A DNA stretch of 64,000 nt from Desulfopila inferna. Its GTDB lineage: Bacteria > Desulfobacterota > Desulfobulbia > Desulfobulbales > Desulfocapsaceae. Each line of letters begins with the position of its first letter. Positions within the stretch are counted from its first letter, which is position 1. The notes under the pieces were generated by a model. That model made no database searches. It saw only the letters and a program-made list of their open reading frames with translations, and was not told where the DNA came from. Made by a program: the position numbers and the translations under genes. Below are positions 27,555 to 37,405 of this stretch, in pieces. The stretch covers positions 23,865 to 87,864 of the forward strand of contig NZ_JAFFQE010000011.1 of NCBI RefSeq assembly GCF_016919005.1. Direction: 5' to 3'.

Positions 27555-28441
27555 TCCTGCTGCTCTCCCTTCATCCGGCTGACTTCCACGATTTTCACAT
27601 TACGGCGGCTTGCACTTTTGATGGTGAACTTGAGATCGCCGAGCACAACGAAGTCCCCTGTACGTCCTATCCGCCCGAGGCTATGAATAACCAGACCGCC
27701 TACCGACTCATACGGCCCCTCGGGCAGCTCCGTCTGAAACTGCTCTTCGACCTCTTCGATATCGATCTTTGCCTGGACGCGGATCGTGTCGTCATCGATT
27801 ACCTCAAGTTCGAACTCTTCGATATCATATTCATCGTCGATCTCTCCGACTATCTCTTCCAAAACGTCTTCAAGGGTTATGAGACCGCGGACCGCGCCAA
27901 ACTCATCGGTGACCAGAGCCATGTGGGTCTTGCGCTTCTGAAACTCCTTGAGGAGGTCGACAATATGTTTTTTCTCTCCGACAAACTCAGCCGGTTTAAG
28001 GTATTCCGTAATGTTGAAGTCATCTTTCCGCGGATTCGTGCAGATTCTGAGGAGATCCTTGGCATGGAGTATACCGATGATTCTATCGGTATTATCCTGA
28101 TAGATCGGTATCCGGGTAAAACCTTCTTCGATAACGGTTGCGGCCATGTCGGCAATCGAGGTGGAAACCTCCAGACTGACCATCTCGGCTGCGGGAGTCA
28201 TGATTTCCACGGCCAGGGTATCGCGAAAATCAAAAATGGAGGAAATCATTTTCTCTTCCAGGCTGGTGATCAAGCCCTGTTCTTCTCCGTCTTCGAGAAG
28301 CTCCTGGATTTCGAGTTCAAGCGCCTCCTTGGTATCCGGCGATCTGCCATAGGGAATAAGCTCGATGATCCGCTTTATAATACTTTTTTTCGATGGGGGT
28401 TCGGATGATTCGGAAGGAGGGTCTGTTTCTTTTTCAGTCAT
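27551..28441 (-). CDS. corC: CorC/HlyC-family CBS-domain protein
   Basis: 296 aa, the YbeX/CorC type: no membrane region, two CBS domains (about residues 65-185; 'VEIMTPAAEMVSLEV', 'RIPIYQDNTDRIIGILHAKDLL') and a C-terminal CorC_HlyC transporter-associated domain (about 205-285; 'GPYESVGGLVIHSLGRIGRTGDFV'). E. coli CorC is linked to Mg2+/Co2+ efflux and to membrane and ribosome homeostasis. Translational overlap of 4 bases with lnt supports a shared envelope role. First gene of the operon that continues to ligA. Confidence 0.92.
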   Translation of the reverse strand: MTEKETDPPSESSEPPSKKSIIKRIIELIPYGRSPDTKEALELEIQELLEDGEEQGLITSLEEKMISSIFDFRDTLAVEIMTPAAEMVSLEVSTSIADMAATVIEEGFTRIPIYQDNTDRIIGILHAKDLLRICTNPRKDDFNITEYLKPAEFVGEKKHIVDLLKEFQKRKTHMALVTDEFGAVRGLITLEDVLEEIVGEIDDEYDIEEFELEVIDDDTIRVQAKIDIEEVEEQFQTELPEGPYESVGGLVIHSLGRIGRTGDFVVLGDLKFTIKSASRRNVKIVEVSRMKGEQQE

Positions 28442-28973
28442 CGTGTAACTGCGCTCACCTTTGCAGTAGGAAACTGCTTTGTTAAGTCTTGTATTGTTTG
28501 CTTCTGATCCGGCAAAGCCGGGGCTTCTTGTGCAATACCTTCAAGCTCTATGATTGAGCTGAGGAATTGTCTAATAACATCATTTCTTTCAAAAAGATTG
28601 CACTGCATACTAATATAGTCTGATATAGCTCTCTACTTTAAGATCATTTTCGATATTTTGCAAGGATAGGAGGAATCCTGCGGTAAAATTCGGCCTTGCC
28701 TCCATTATTTTTTCCTGACAGATATCCCCCGAGTTGGAGCAGAAAGAACGCTTTTCCCTCCCCTAACTGTTCACGATTATCACCTATTTCCAGAAGCATA
28801 AGGCTACAGCAATATTTTTCCTTTAATAATTGCCGCTGTATGACTATAGTAGTGGAGTTTTCATCATCACTGTTTTTCAGCATCACTGTTATTGGGCGGT
28901 AACAGCCTACTGCAACCCATGCATGCGCCTGCAATCCAAAATATTAGAAAACATAGAAGAGACGAGGAAGGAT
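28442..28973. other. intergenic region, divergent leaders
   Basis: 530 bases between corC (minus) and accC (plus). AT-rich around 28600. A 96-codon minus-strand frame overlapping the accC start shows no domain or ribosome site. No RNA element recognised. Confidence 0.4.
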
Positions 28974-30377
28974 TTGGAAGATAAGGTTCTTATAGCTAAT
29001 CGGGGTGAAATTGCCATCAGGATAATGAATGCCTGTAAGGATCTCGGCCTTGATTATGCTGTTATATATACGGATGCAGACAAGGATTCGGAACATGTCT
29101 GCCGGAACATTACCAGCGGTGCCGGACAAAATGCCTGGCGGGTGACGAGCTACACCGAACCCAATGATATTTTTGCCGTGGCTGATTATACGGGCTGTAC
29201 GGCTATACATCCCGGCTACGGCTTTTTTTCCGAGGATTTTCATTTTGCCCGCCGGGCGACGATCCGCGACCGTGCCCTTACCTTCATCGGGCCCAGCTGG
29301 AATGTCATCCGCGATCTTGGCGATAAGATCAACACCAAACGCGTTGCCAATCAGCTCAACATCCCGACAATCCCCGGCACCGACGCGCCGATCTACAACG
29401 AAATGGAGGCTGAAGAAATTGCTCAGCACCTCCTTGAGGATCAGGCAGCGCAGGGTATTGCCAACCCTTCCATCCTCATCAAGGCCGCAGCAGGCGGCGG
29501 CGGCATGGGCATCGAAGAGGTTTCGGAGATTGAGCAGTTCCGCAGAGTCTACAGGCAACTACAGAATTATGCCAAGAGGCAGTTCGGCGACGGCGGCGTG
29601 CTGATCGAACAGTGTCTGCGCGACTACAATCACCTCGAGGTACAGCTTCTCTGTTCCCGACACGGGGAAAGAATCCATTTCAGCTCAAGAAACTGTACGA
29701 TTCAATCCACCGGCCGGCAGAAACGTGTCGAGGCTGCTCCCGGCTTTCATTCCTCCTGTTTCGATTACGATTTTGATGAGGCAACGGTGCTCCGGCAGAT
29801 TGAAGAATACTCTCTCAAACTGGCGGAATATGTCAACTACGACAATGTCGGCACCTGGGAGTGGATTGTCTCCAGATCGGGGAAGCCCTATCTTCTTGAA
29901 GTAAACACCCGGATCCAGGTGGAAAACGACATATCGGCACGTATCAGTTATCTGAACGGCTCTCATCCCAACCTGATACGGGAACAGATACGCCTGGCCC
30001 TAGGCGAAAAAATGGGCTACACCCAGGAAGATGTCGCCTTCAGCGGAGCGGCAATCGAGCTTCGTATCGTCGCCGAAGATACCAGACGCGGATTCGCTCC
30101 CTGGATCGGTACAATCTCCAGATTCAAAATTCCGCAATATGAGTGGTCGGCGGTCTACACCCATGTACCCTTCGACAGGCCCTACACCATTCCAAGTGAC
30201 TATGATCCCAACCTGGCTTTGGCCCTGGTATGGGGAGACAGTGTCGATGAGGCCAAAAAAAGAGCGGCTAAACTGCTCAAAGAGACCGATATTCGCGGCA
30301 AGGATTCCAGCGGAGGAAAGATTGTCACTAACCTTGCCTACCTCAAAGACAACCTGGATCGACTGTTAACTTTCTGA
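28974..30377 (+). CDS. accC: acetyl-CoA carboxylase biotin carboxylase subunit (accC-like)
   Basis: 467 aa from a TTG start at 28974. Carboxylates biotin carried on BCCP with ATP and bicarbonate. ATP-grasp blocks: VLIANRGEIAIRI, 'IHPGYGFFSEDF', the Gly-rich loop KAAAGGGGMGI, 'QSTGRQKRVEAAPG' and 'EVNTRIQVEND'. I prefer TTG 28974 because GAGGAAGG lies just before it and family members begin only 3-5 residues before VLIANRGE; an ATG at 28923 would add 17 residues but has no ribosome site. The usual VEH of the active-site strand is VEN here, an odd substitution. The fused carboxyltransferase follows 30 bases later; no BCCP gene is in the window. Confidence 0.88.
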   Translation: MEDKVLIANRGEIAIRIMNACKDLGLDYAVIYTDADKDSEHVCRNITSGAGQNAWRVTSYTEPNDIFAVADYTGCTAIHPGYGFFSEDFHFARRATIRDRALTFIGPSWNVIRDLGDKINTKRVANQLNIPTIPGTDAPIYNEMEAEEIAQHLLEDQAAQGIANPSILIKAAAGGGGMGIEEVSEIEQFRRVYRQLQNYAKRQFGDGGVLIEQCLRDYNHLEVQLLCSRHGERIHFSSRNCTIQSTGRQKRVEAAPGFHSSCFDYDFDEATVLRQIEEYSLKLAEYVNYDNVGTWEWIVSRSGKPYLLEVNTRIQVENDISARISYLNGSHPNLIREQIRLALGEKMGYTQEDVAFSGAAIELRIVAEDTRRGFAPWIGTISRFKIPQYEWSAVYTHVPFDRPYTIPSDYDPNLALALVWGDSVDEAKKRAAKLLKETDIRGKDSSGGKIVTNLAYLKDNLDRLLTF

Positions 30378-30407
30378 AAAGCTTCCAAACATCGAGATAT
30401 AGCTATA

Positions 30408-32669
30408 ATGAATGAACAACAAAAAAGGCTCCTCAAAATCGAGGAGCGCATCAATTACCTGATCCAGATCAAGGATTTTTCCAACTGGGGTAATCTAGAT
30501 GGCTTCAAAAAATGCTGTAATCAACTGAAAAACAGCGTATACGAGCTCAGCGAAGAACAGCTGAACCGCGAAATCCGCAAACTGGATGAATCCATCATTT
30601 TTCTTGAAGAACGGGCCGAAGAACAATTGACCCCCATGGAGAGGGTGCGCATCGTTAGAACCCCTCAGAGATTCAGCCTCAAGGATATTTTAGAAAATGT
30701 CTACGAGGATTATACCGAACTTGGCGGAGAAGACGATGCCAACATAGATCCCGCGATGATGTGTGCCAAAGCCACCATCGTCAGACGCATCAAGAACAAG
30801 CCTTATACCGCTTCGGTTATGGTTATCGGCCAGGAAACCGGACACGGCGACGAATTCCGCAACGGCGGCTCCTGTAAGCCGGAAGGCAACGCCAAGGCCC
30901 TCAGATATATGAAAGTGGCGGAAACGGAGGGCGTTCCCATACATTTTTATGTTTTCACCCCAGGGTCCTACCCGGTAGAGGAATATCCCGGCGCCGCTCA
31001 GCAGATTGCCCGGAATATCTATGCCATGGCCAAACTGCGGGTTCCCATGATCTCCTTCATTTCCGAGGGCGGTTCAGGCGGTGCCGAGGCTATCGGTCTC
31101 TCGGATTATCGGATGATGGCCAGTCACGGCTATTATTCGGTTATCTCTCCCGAAGGTGCTGCCGCCATCGAGGGCCGGGTCAGGGAAGGCGAGAAGGTAC
31201 CCAAAGAGCTTATCGAGGTCTGCGCCGACCGGCTGCGCCTGACGGCGGAAGACAATTTGAAGCTGAAAACCATTGATAAGATTATCTACGAGCCACCTCT
31301 TGGCGCCAGACAGGATGATTTCGCCTTCTTTTCCAAACTGCGCACCGAAATGATCAGCGCAACCGACAAGGTGGTTCTGGCAACCAAAAGCTTTCGAGCC
31401 TTCCGCACCAACGAGATAATGCGGAAGAAATCGGAAACCGAGGAACTCCAGGTAGAGGTGCCCTGGGATCTGAACAGGGAAGAGGTGAAAAAACTTCTGC
31501 GCCTTCGCTCCCTGAAATACCGTCGCATGGCGATGACGGGATTCAGTGGCCAACTGAGCGAGTCCGAATACTACTATAACCGCTTCAAGGTTAAGTCCGA
31601 AAAGGTGTATTACAACATCCGCTACGATATCTTCAAGAATCACAAGAAGCAGATGCGGCGGGTACTCAAGGAGGTTTCCGGGGAAAGCTCGGTAATGCTG
31701 AAACGCATCGTCGAACCTCTCAATGCGGTCCTTGATTTCTGGGACAAAAAAACCGAGAAGCGCACCCCAAGGCTGTTAACCCAGGGGGATCCCGTGCAAT
31801 CGGCAAGCTCCAGGGTCGACCCCCTGGAACTGACCGACACCTATACCAGTCCTTTGGCCAACGAAGACAGAACCGTCACTTGCCCCAATCATGAGAAATA
31901 CGGTTGCAAAGACCTCTGGATACCGGATCTTTACGGCGAATTCTGCGGGGTCTGCGAGAGTTGCGGACATCATTTTCCCCTGGAACACCAATGGTATCTG
32001 GAAAATGTTTTCGATCCGAATTCGATCCGCTTTTTCAATTCGGAAATAACCTCGCATAACCCTCTGCGTTACACCGGTTATACGGAACGACTAGAGCTTG
32101 CCCAAAAGAAGACCCGCCGGAATTCCGGCAACATGACTTTTACCGCCGAGGTCAATGGCATTCAAATTGTCACCTCAATGCTCTATTCCGACTTTCGCAA
32201 CGGCACCGTCGGTTCAGCTGAGGGAGAAAAATTTGTGCAGGCCTGCAAGCTCGCCAAAAGGAAGAAAAGGCCACTGCTCGCCTACATCCATTCCACCGGC
32301 GGCATCCGCATTCAGGAGGGCACGCTGGGAGTCATCCAGATGCCGAAATGTACCATGGCGGTCCGGGAATATATTGATGCAGGCGGCCTTTATATTGTCG
32401 TCTACGACAACAATTCCTATGCCGGCCCGGTGGCCTCCTTCCTGGGCTGCTCGCCCTACCAGTTTGCCATACGCTCCAGCCGTGTCGGCTTCGCCGGCCC
32501 CAGGGTTATCCGGGAAACAACGGGAATCGACATCCCTCCCGATTACCACTCGGCGCGCAACGCCCTGAAACGCGGACATATCCAGGGTATCTGGAACCGC
32601 AGGGATTTCCGCAGAAATCTGCATAAGGCCCTGCAGACCATGGGCAGTCCGAGCCTCTATTATCGCTAA
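30408..32669 (+). CDS. accAD: fused acetyl-CoA carboxylase carboxyltransferase, alpha then beta
   Basis: 753 aa, carrying both carboxyltransferase halves that most bacteria encode as AccA and AccD. The alpha half (about residues 1-440) has 'RIKNKPYTASVMVIGQ', 'TPGSYPVEEYPGAAQQIARN' and 'ISEGGSGGAEAIG'. The beta half (about 490-753) starts with a metal-binding region of five Cys (C-x7-C-x12-C-x2-C-x2-C) rather than the usual C-x2-C-x15-C-x2-C, followed by 'GTVGSAEGEKFVQA', 'STGGIRIQEG' and 'RVGFAGPRVIRETTGIDIP'. The reaction is transfer of CO2 from carboxybiotin to acetyl-CoA, giving malonyl-CoA for fatty acid synthesis. Follows accC in one operon. Fusion in this order is seen in some deltaproteobacteria; the zinc motif is unusual. 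Confidence 0.9.
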   Translation: MNEQQKRLLKIEERINYLIQIKDFSNWGNLDGFKKCCNQLKNSVYELSEEQLNREIRKLDESIIFLEERAEEQLTPMERVRIVRTPQRFSLKDILENVYEDYTELGGEDDANIDPAMMCAKATIVRRIKNKPYTASVMVIGQETGHGDEFRNGGSCKPEGNAKALRYMKVAETEGVPIHFYVFTPGSYPVEEYPGAAQQIARNIYAMAKLRVPMISFISEGGSGGAEAIGLSDYRMMASHGYYSVISPEGAAAIEGRVREGEKVPKELIEVCADRLRLTAEDNLKLKTIDKIIYEPPLGARQDDFAFFSKLRTEMISATDKVVLATKSFRAFRTNEIMRKKSETEELQVEVPWDLNREEVKKLLRLRSLKYRRMAMTGFSGQLSESEYYYNRFKVKSEKVYYNIRYDIFKNHKKQMRRVLKEVSGESSVMLKRIVEPLNAVLDFWDKKTEKRTPRLLTQGDPVQSASSRVDPLELTDTYTSPLANEDRTVTCPNHEKYGCKDLWIPDLYGEFCGVCESCGHHFPLEHQWYLENVFDPNSIRFFNSEITSHNPLRYTGYTERLELAQKKTRRNSGNMTFTAEVNGIQIVTSMLYSDFRNGTVGSAEGEKFVQACKLAKRKKRPLLAYIHSTGGIRIQEGTLGVIQMPKCTMAVREYIDAGGLYIVVYDNNSYAGPVASFLGCSPYQFAIRSSRVGFAGPRVIRETTGIDIPPDYHSARNALKRGHIQGIWNRRDFRRNLHKALQTMGSPSLYYR

Positions 32670-32725
32670 CCCAGCTGAACTGGCTATGAGCCTCTGGTCC
32701 AATAGGTGCTACTTTAAATCACCAT

Positions 32726-32765
32726 TCTCTTTTCCGCCCGGAACATTTGTCCGGGCGAGAAAAGA
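32726..32765 (+). terminator. hairpin after accAD
   Basis: CGCCCGGA (32735-32742) pairs with TCCGGGCG (32750-32757); the stem extends with CTTTTC on the left and GAAAAG on the right around a one-base bulge. Strong but without a T-run, so it may stabilise or pause rather than strictly terminate. Confidence 0.45.
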
Positions 32766-32917
32766 ACGGGCCAGGAATCCTTAAAAACCGTCTCCGGCTT
32801 TGACGAATTGATTTGATATCGGGGTATATGCCTTGAATTCTCCAGGATCGACTGACCGGTCAACAGCGCAATAATCCTAATCCCGGAATACTTATCAAAA
32901 CCAGCAAAAAAATACAG

Positions 32918-32946
32918 TTGCATACATTCATGAATGTATATATATA
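32918..32946 (+). promoter_or_regulatory. promoter of the RND efflux operon
   Basis: TTGCAT (32918-32923), 17-base spacer, TATATC (32941-32946); the operator palindrome occupies the spacer, so a bound repressor would block RNA polymerase. Confidence 0.5.
32922..32939. promoter_or_regulatory. AcrR-type operator
   Basis: ATACATTCATGAATGTAT is a perfect 18-base palindrome. Half-sites ATACATT and AATGTAT with a 4-base centre are the same as in the E. coli AcrR operator (ATACATT-TGTG-AATGTAT, from memory). It lies about 90 bases before the efflux adaptor; the AcrR-like repressor is the third gene of the operon. Confidence 0.8.
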
Positions 32947-33026
32947 TCTGCGCCTGCTAAAGTAGAACATCAATCTGCACGCTTTTTTAAAATACAATAT
33001 ATAACTCTAAAAAATTGGGGAATATT

Positions 33027-34226
33027 TTGAAACTACACTTTAGGGTATTCATTATTCTGATGATACTTACGGCATTTCTCCTTGGAGCATGTCAGGAAAA
33101 AGCTCCCGAAAAGGCAGCGGCACCGATGCCAGTCGAAGTCGATATCATAACCCTCGAGGAAGAGCCGGTTAAACTCGAGGTGGAACTGCCGGGACGAACG
33201 ACAGCGTATCGGGTCGCCGAAGTTCGGCCACAGGTTAATGGGATTGTCAAAAAACGGCTCTTTGCCGAAGGCAGTGAAGTCACAGCCGGAGAACTCCTCT
33301 ACCAGATTGATCCAGCCTCCTACCAGGCCAGGCTTGACAGTGCAGAGGCGGCTCTTGCCAAGGCAAAGGCCATAGAGTACTCAGCCAGGCTGAAAGCCGA
33401 AAGGTACAAGACGCTTGATCGCACCAACGCGGTGAGCGAAATGGATCTGGTTGAAATCGACGCCGGCTGGAAGCAATCGATTGCCGACGTGGCCTCTGCC
33501 GAAGCCGCCTTGCATGGCGCCCGCATCAACCTTGACTACACCGAGGTGAGAGCCCCTATCGCCGGACGGATCGGCAAATCGATGATCACCGAAGGAGCCC
33601 TGGTCACGGCTCAGCAGAGTGCGCCCCTTGCCGTTATCCAACAGCTTAATCCTCTTTATGTGGATGTCACTCAATCAAGTACCGAACTGCTGCGCTTGAA
33701 AAAGGATTTGTCGGTAGGTTTGCTGGATAACGGTGAAAAGACCCAATCTGATGTCACTATTTTACTTGAAGACGGCTCCGAATATGAGCAGAAGGGTTCT
33801 CTTGAATTTTCCGATCTGACTGTCGACCAGTCTACAGGAACCATCACACTGCGCGCCATTGTCGCCAATCCCGACGAAAATCTGCTGCCTGGAATGTTTG
33901 TTCGTGCCAGGGTGTCAAAAGGCCTGAAGCAGGATGCCATTCTCATACCGGCGGCGAGTCTCAGCCGCAACAGCAAGGGGCAGGCGGTCGTGATGCTGGT
34001 GAATGCCCAGTCTACCGTGGAGAGCCGCATCATCGATGCAGGAAGGAACATCGGAGATAACGTTCTCGTCAACGATGGCCTGACAGCCGGAGAACAACTG
34101 ATTACAGCGGGTCTCCAAAAAATCAAACAGGGTGTCACCGTCAAAGCCGTTGAACAGCAGGACGCTTTAAGCGACCAGATTGCCCTGAAGAACCAACCTG
34201 ACAATTCTCTTACGCCGGCGGAGTAA
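33027..34226 (+). CDS. RND efflux periplasmic adaptor lipoprotein (AcrA/MexA-like)
   Basis: 399 aa. TTG start at 33027 with GGGG 5 bases upstream; the TTG at 33015 is the alternative. Lipoprotein signal with lipobox LLGAC (about residue 22). Typical adaptor order: beta-barrel start ('PVEVDIITLEEEPVKLEVEL'), lipoyl half ('AEVRPQVNGIVKKRLFAEGS'), alpha-hairpin coiled coil (about 95-150), second lipoyl half ('RAPIAGRIGKSMITEGALV'), beta-barrel and membrane-proximal domains. It links the inner-membrane pump encoded next to an outer-membrane TolC-like channel, which is not encoded in this window. The start is 3 bases from the permease gene. Confidence 0.92.
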   Translation: MKLHFRVFIILMILTAFLLGACQEKAPEKAAAPMPVEVDIITLEEEPVKLEVELPGRTTAYRVAEVRPQVNGIVKKRLFAEGSEVTAGELLYQIDPASYQARLDSAEAALAKAKAIEYSARLKAERYKTLDRTNAVSEMDLVEIDAGWKQSIADVASAEAALHGARINLDYTEVRAPIAGRIGKSMITEGALVTAQQSAPLAVIQQLNPLYVDVTQSSTELLRLKKDLSVGLLDNGEKTQSDVTILLEDGSEYEQKGSLEFSDLTVDQSTGTITLRAIVANPDENLLPGMFVRARVSKGLKQDAILIPAASLSRNSKGQAVVMLVNAQSTVESRIIDAGRNIGDNVLVNDGLTAGEQLITAGLQKIKQGVTVKAVEQQDALSDQIALKNQPDNSLTPAE

Positions 34227-34229
34227 ACA

Positions 34230-37200
34230 ATGGCTGCATTTTTCATAGACCGCCCCATCTTTGCATGGGTAATTGCTATCGTCATCATGCTGGCCGGCGC
34301 CTTATCGATACTGCGCCTGCCCGTATCCCAATATCCTGAGATCGCACCACCTACGGTAACCATCACGGCGACCTATCCGGGCGCTTCAGCCAAGACCGTC
34401 GAGGACAGTGTAACTCAGGTTATCGAGCAAAACATGAACGGGCTCGACAATCTGCTGTATATGGGATCGCAGAGTTCCTCCGCCGGCACGGCGACCATTA
34501 CCCTGACCTTTCAGGCAGGGACCGATCCGGACATCGCCCAGGTCCAGGTCCAGAACAAACTGCAGCAGGTCACCAGTCAGATTCCACAGGAAGTACAGCA
34601 GCTCGGACTACAGGTTTCAAAATCCAATTCAACCATTCTGATGGTTGTCGGCCTGATATCGACAAACGACTCTGTTGATAAGAACGATCTGGCCGATTTC
34701 ATGGTGACGACCCTCAAGGACCCGCTGAGCCGCACCAAAGGTGTCGGCAACGTCCGAATATTCGGCAGTCAGTACGCCATGCGGATCTGGCTCGACCCGC
34801 ACAAGCTCAACAGCTTTCAGTTGACCCCTGGTGATATCAGCGCAGCCATTTCCGCTCAGAACAACCAGGTGGCGGTAGGCAACCTCGGAGGAACACCTTC
34901 CGTTGCCGGGCAGCAGGTAAGCGCCACCATGATGGCCCAGACCATGATGAGTTCTCCCGAGGAATTTGCCGAAATCCTGCTCAAGGTAAACACCGACGGC
35001 TCGCAGATCCGCTTAGGAGATGTCGCCCGGGTTGAAATCGGCGGGGAGAGCTATGCCGCAATTCCCACCTTTAACGGCCAGGCTGCCAGTGGTATGGGGA
35101 TAATGCTGGCAACCGGTGCCAATGCCCTGGAGACGGCAGAGGCGGTCCGCGCTAAACTCAGTGAGTTGCAGCCCTATTTCCCCGCCGGGATTGAAATTGT
35201 CTATCCCTACGACACCACAACCTTTGTTAAAATCTCCATCGAAGAGGTTGTGCATACCCTGATTGAGGCTATTATTCTGGTATTCCTGGTAATGTTCCTC
35301 TTTCTACAGAATTTTCGGGCAACTCTTATTCCCACCATTGCCGTGCCTGTAGTTTTGCTTGGAACCTTTGGAGTCATGGCGGCTTTTGGCTTTTCCATCA
35401 ATACCCTGACTATGTTCGGCCTGGTTTTGGCTATCGGCCTGCTGGTCGATGATGCCATCGTCGTGGTTGAGAACGTGGAGCGGATCATGGAGACGGAGGG
35501 CTTATCTCCTCTGGAAGCCACCAGAAAATCCATGAAACAAATTACCGGCGCTCTTATCGGCATTGCCCTGGTGCTTTCCGCGGTTTTCGTACCCATGGCC
35601 TTTTTCGGCGGGTCCACGGGGGCGATTTACCGCCAGTTCTCTCTTACCATTGTTTCAGCGATGGCGCTTTCGGTTATCGTTGCCCTGATCCTTACCCCAG
35701 CTCTCTGCGCTACAATGCTCAAACCGAAAAAGGCTGGAGAACATCACCAGAAACGTGGTTTTTTCGGCTGGTTCAACCGTCTATTCAATCGCAGCATAGG
35801 TGGGTATGGCAGCAGCGTCGGCTATATTGTCAAGCGATCGGGTCGATTCGGGGTGATATTTCTGCTTCTTGTCGGAGGAATGATCTTTCTCTTCACCAAA
35901 CTGCCTACTTCCTTTCTTCCTGAAGAGGATCGCGGTATTTTTCTTTCCATGGTGCAGCTTCCCACAGGAGCCACTTTGGAGCGCACTCAGCAGGTGCTTG
36001 ACAAAGTACGCGACTACTATCTCATCCAGGAGAAGGAAAATATAGATACCGTCTTTACCATAGCAGGTTTCAGTTTTGCCGGCAGCGGGCAGAACATGGG
36101 CCTGGTTTTTACCCGGATGAAAGACTGGAGCGAGCGGGAAAGAGCAGATCAATCGGTGAACGCCATAATCGGCAGGGCCATGGGATATTTCTCCCGAATC
36201 AAAGAGGCCCAGGTATATGCCTTCAACCTTCCGGCCATCTCGGGCCTGGGTACCTCAACCGGCTTTGATTTCTATCTGCAGGACCGCGCGGGACTGGGCC
36301 ATGCCAAATTGATCGCAGCCAGAAATCAACTTCTCGGCATGGCCGCGCAGAATCCCGATCTTACCAGGGTTCGTCCGAACGGCATGGAAGATACACCTCA
36401 GTACAACCTGGATGTGGATTACGAGAAGGCCATGGCATTCGGTGTCTCGGTCGGCGATATCAACAGAACCCTTTCCACCGCCTGGGGCTCAAACTATGTC
36501 AATGACTTTGTACATAACGGCCGGATAAAAAAGGTGTACCTGCAGGCCGATGCCCCTTTTCGTATGCAACCCGAAGACATCCGGCAATGGTATGTCCGCA
36601 ACAACAAAGGCGACATGGTACCGTTTTCGACCTTTACCAGCGGTCACTGGAGTTTTGGTTCGCCTCGACTCGAACGCTTTAATGGCAATCCTGCCGTTCA
36701 GATAATGGGTGAAGCCGCACCGGGCAGATCAAGCGGAGACGCCATGGCGACCATTGACCAACTGGTATCCCAGCTTCCCAGAGGGATAGGATATGAGTGG
36801 ACCGGCGCCTCCTTCCAGGAAAAACAATCCGGATCCCAGGCACCGGCTCTTTACGCCATCTCCATTCTAGTGGTCTTTCTCTGCCTTGCAGCCCTGTACG
36901 AAAGCTGGTCAGTGCCCTTCTCGGTTATTCTGGCTGTCCCTCTCGGTGTTCTCGGCGCCCTGCTTGCCGCCTATTTCCGCGGTATGGAAAATGACGTTTT
37001 TTTTCAGGTGGGACTGCTGACAACCATAGGATTATCCGCTAAAAATGCTATCCTGATCGTTGAGTTTGCCAAATCCCTCCATGATGAGGGGGCAGATTTG
37101 GTTTCCGCTACGATCAAGGCATGCCGGATGCGGCTCCGCCCGATCCTGATGACCTCGCTGGCTTTTATGCTCGGTGTTTTACCGCTGGCGATCAGCACGG

Positions 37201-37370
37201 GTGCAGGCGCCAACAGCAGAAACGCCATCGGCACCGGGGTTTTCGGCGGCATGCTGTCGGCTACTGTCCTGGCCATCTTCTTTATTCCTCTCTTTTTTGT
37301 GGTGGTAATGCGGCTCTCCCGGAAACGGCACCCTGAAAAGATCACCGTTGCTTCGCCTCAGGAATGCTGA
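34230..37370 (+). CDS. RND multidrug efflux permease (AcrB/MexB-like, HAE1 family)
   Basis: 1046 aa, the full length of HAE1 pumps; twelve membrane helices and two large periplasmic loops. Proton-relay residues are present: Asp-Asp in '[18 protein letters not shown]' and Lys in '[15 protein letters not shown]'. The N-terminus '[20 protein letters not shown]' is typical. Exports drugs, dyes and bile-type detergents across both membranes, driven by the proton gradient. One operon with the adaptor and the AcrR-type repressor; the AcrR-type operator upstream suggests negative control. Confidence 0.95.
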   Translation: MAAFFIDRPIFAWVIAIVIMLAGALSILRLPVSQYPEIAPPTVTITATYPGASAKTVEDSVTQVIEQNMNGLDNLLYMGSQSSSAGTATITLTFQAGTDPDIAQVQVQNKLQQVTSQIPQEVQQLGLQVSKSNSTILMVVGLISTNDSVDKNDLADFMVTTLKDPLSRTKGVGNVRIFGSQYAMRIWLDPHKLNSFQLTPGDISAAISAQNNQVAVGNLGGTPSVAGQQVSATMMAQTMMSSPEEFAEILLKVNTDGSQIRLGDVARVEIGGESYAAIPTFNGQAASGMGIMLATGANALETAEAVRAKLSELQPYFPAGIEIVYPYDTTTFVKISIEEVVHTLIEAIILVFLVMFLFLQNFRATLIPTIAVPVVLLGTFGVMAAFGFSINTLTMFGLVLAIGLLVDDAIVVVENVERIMETEGLSPLEATRKSMKQITGALIGIALVLSAVFVPMAFFGGSTGAIYRQFSLTIVSAMALSVIVALILTPALCATMLKPKKAGEHHQKRGFFGWFNRLFNRSIGGYGSSVGYIVKRSGRFGVIFLLLVGGMIFLFTKLPTSFLPEEDRGIFLSMVQLPTGATLERTQQVLDKVRDYYLIQEKENIDTVFTIAGFSFAGSGQNMGLVFTRMKDWSERERADQSVNAIIGRAMGYFSRIKEAQVYAFNLPAISGLGTSTGFDFYLQDRAGLGHAKLIAARNQLLGMAAQNPDLTRVRPNGMEDTPQYNLDVDYEKAMAFGVSVGDINRTLSTAWGSNYVNDFVHNGRIKKVYLQADAPFRMQPEDIRQWYVRNNKGDMVPFSTFTSGHWSFGSPRLERFNGNPAVQIMGEAAPGRSSGDAMATIDQLVSQLPRGIGYEWTGASFQEKQSGSQAPALYAISILVVFLCLAALYESWSVPFSVILAVPLGVLGALLAAYFRGMENDVFFQVGLLTTIGLSAKNAILIVEFAKSLHDEGADLVSATIKACRMRLRPILMTSLAFMLGVLPLAISTGAGANSRNAIGTGVFGGMLSATVLAIFFIPLFFVVVMRLSRKRHPEKITVASPQEC

Positions 37371-37405
37371 ATAGAGAAGAATGTGCATGAGAATCTTTGA
37401 CTGAA

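Larger units (their letters stand above)
32670..33026. other. intergenic region with hairpin and AcrR-type operator
   Basis: A strong hairpin (32726-32765) lies after the accAD gene and the promoter and operator of the RND efflux operon lie at 32918-32946. No gene seen. Confidence 0.6.

Noticed and set aside
28644..28934. 96-codon minus-strand gene upstream of accC
   Set aside because: Overlaps the likely accC leader, no start signal or family pattern.
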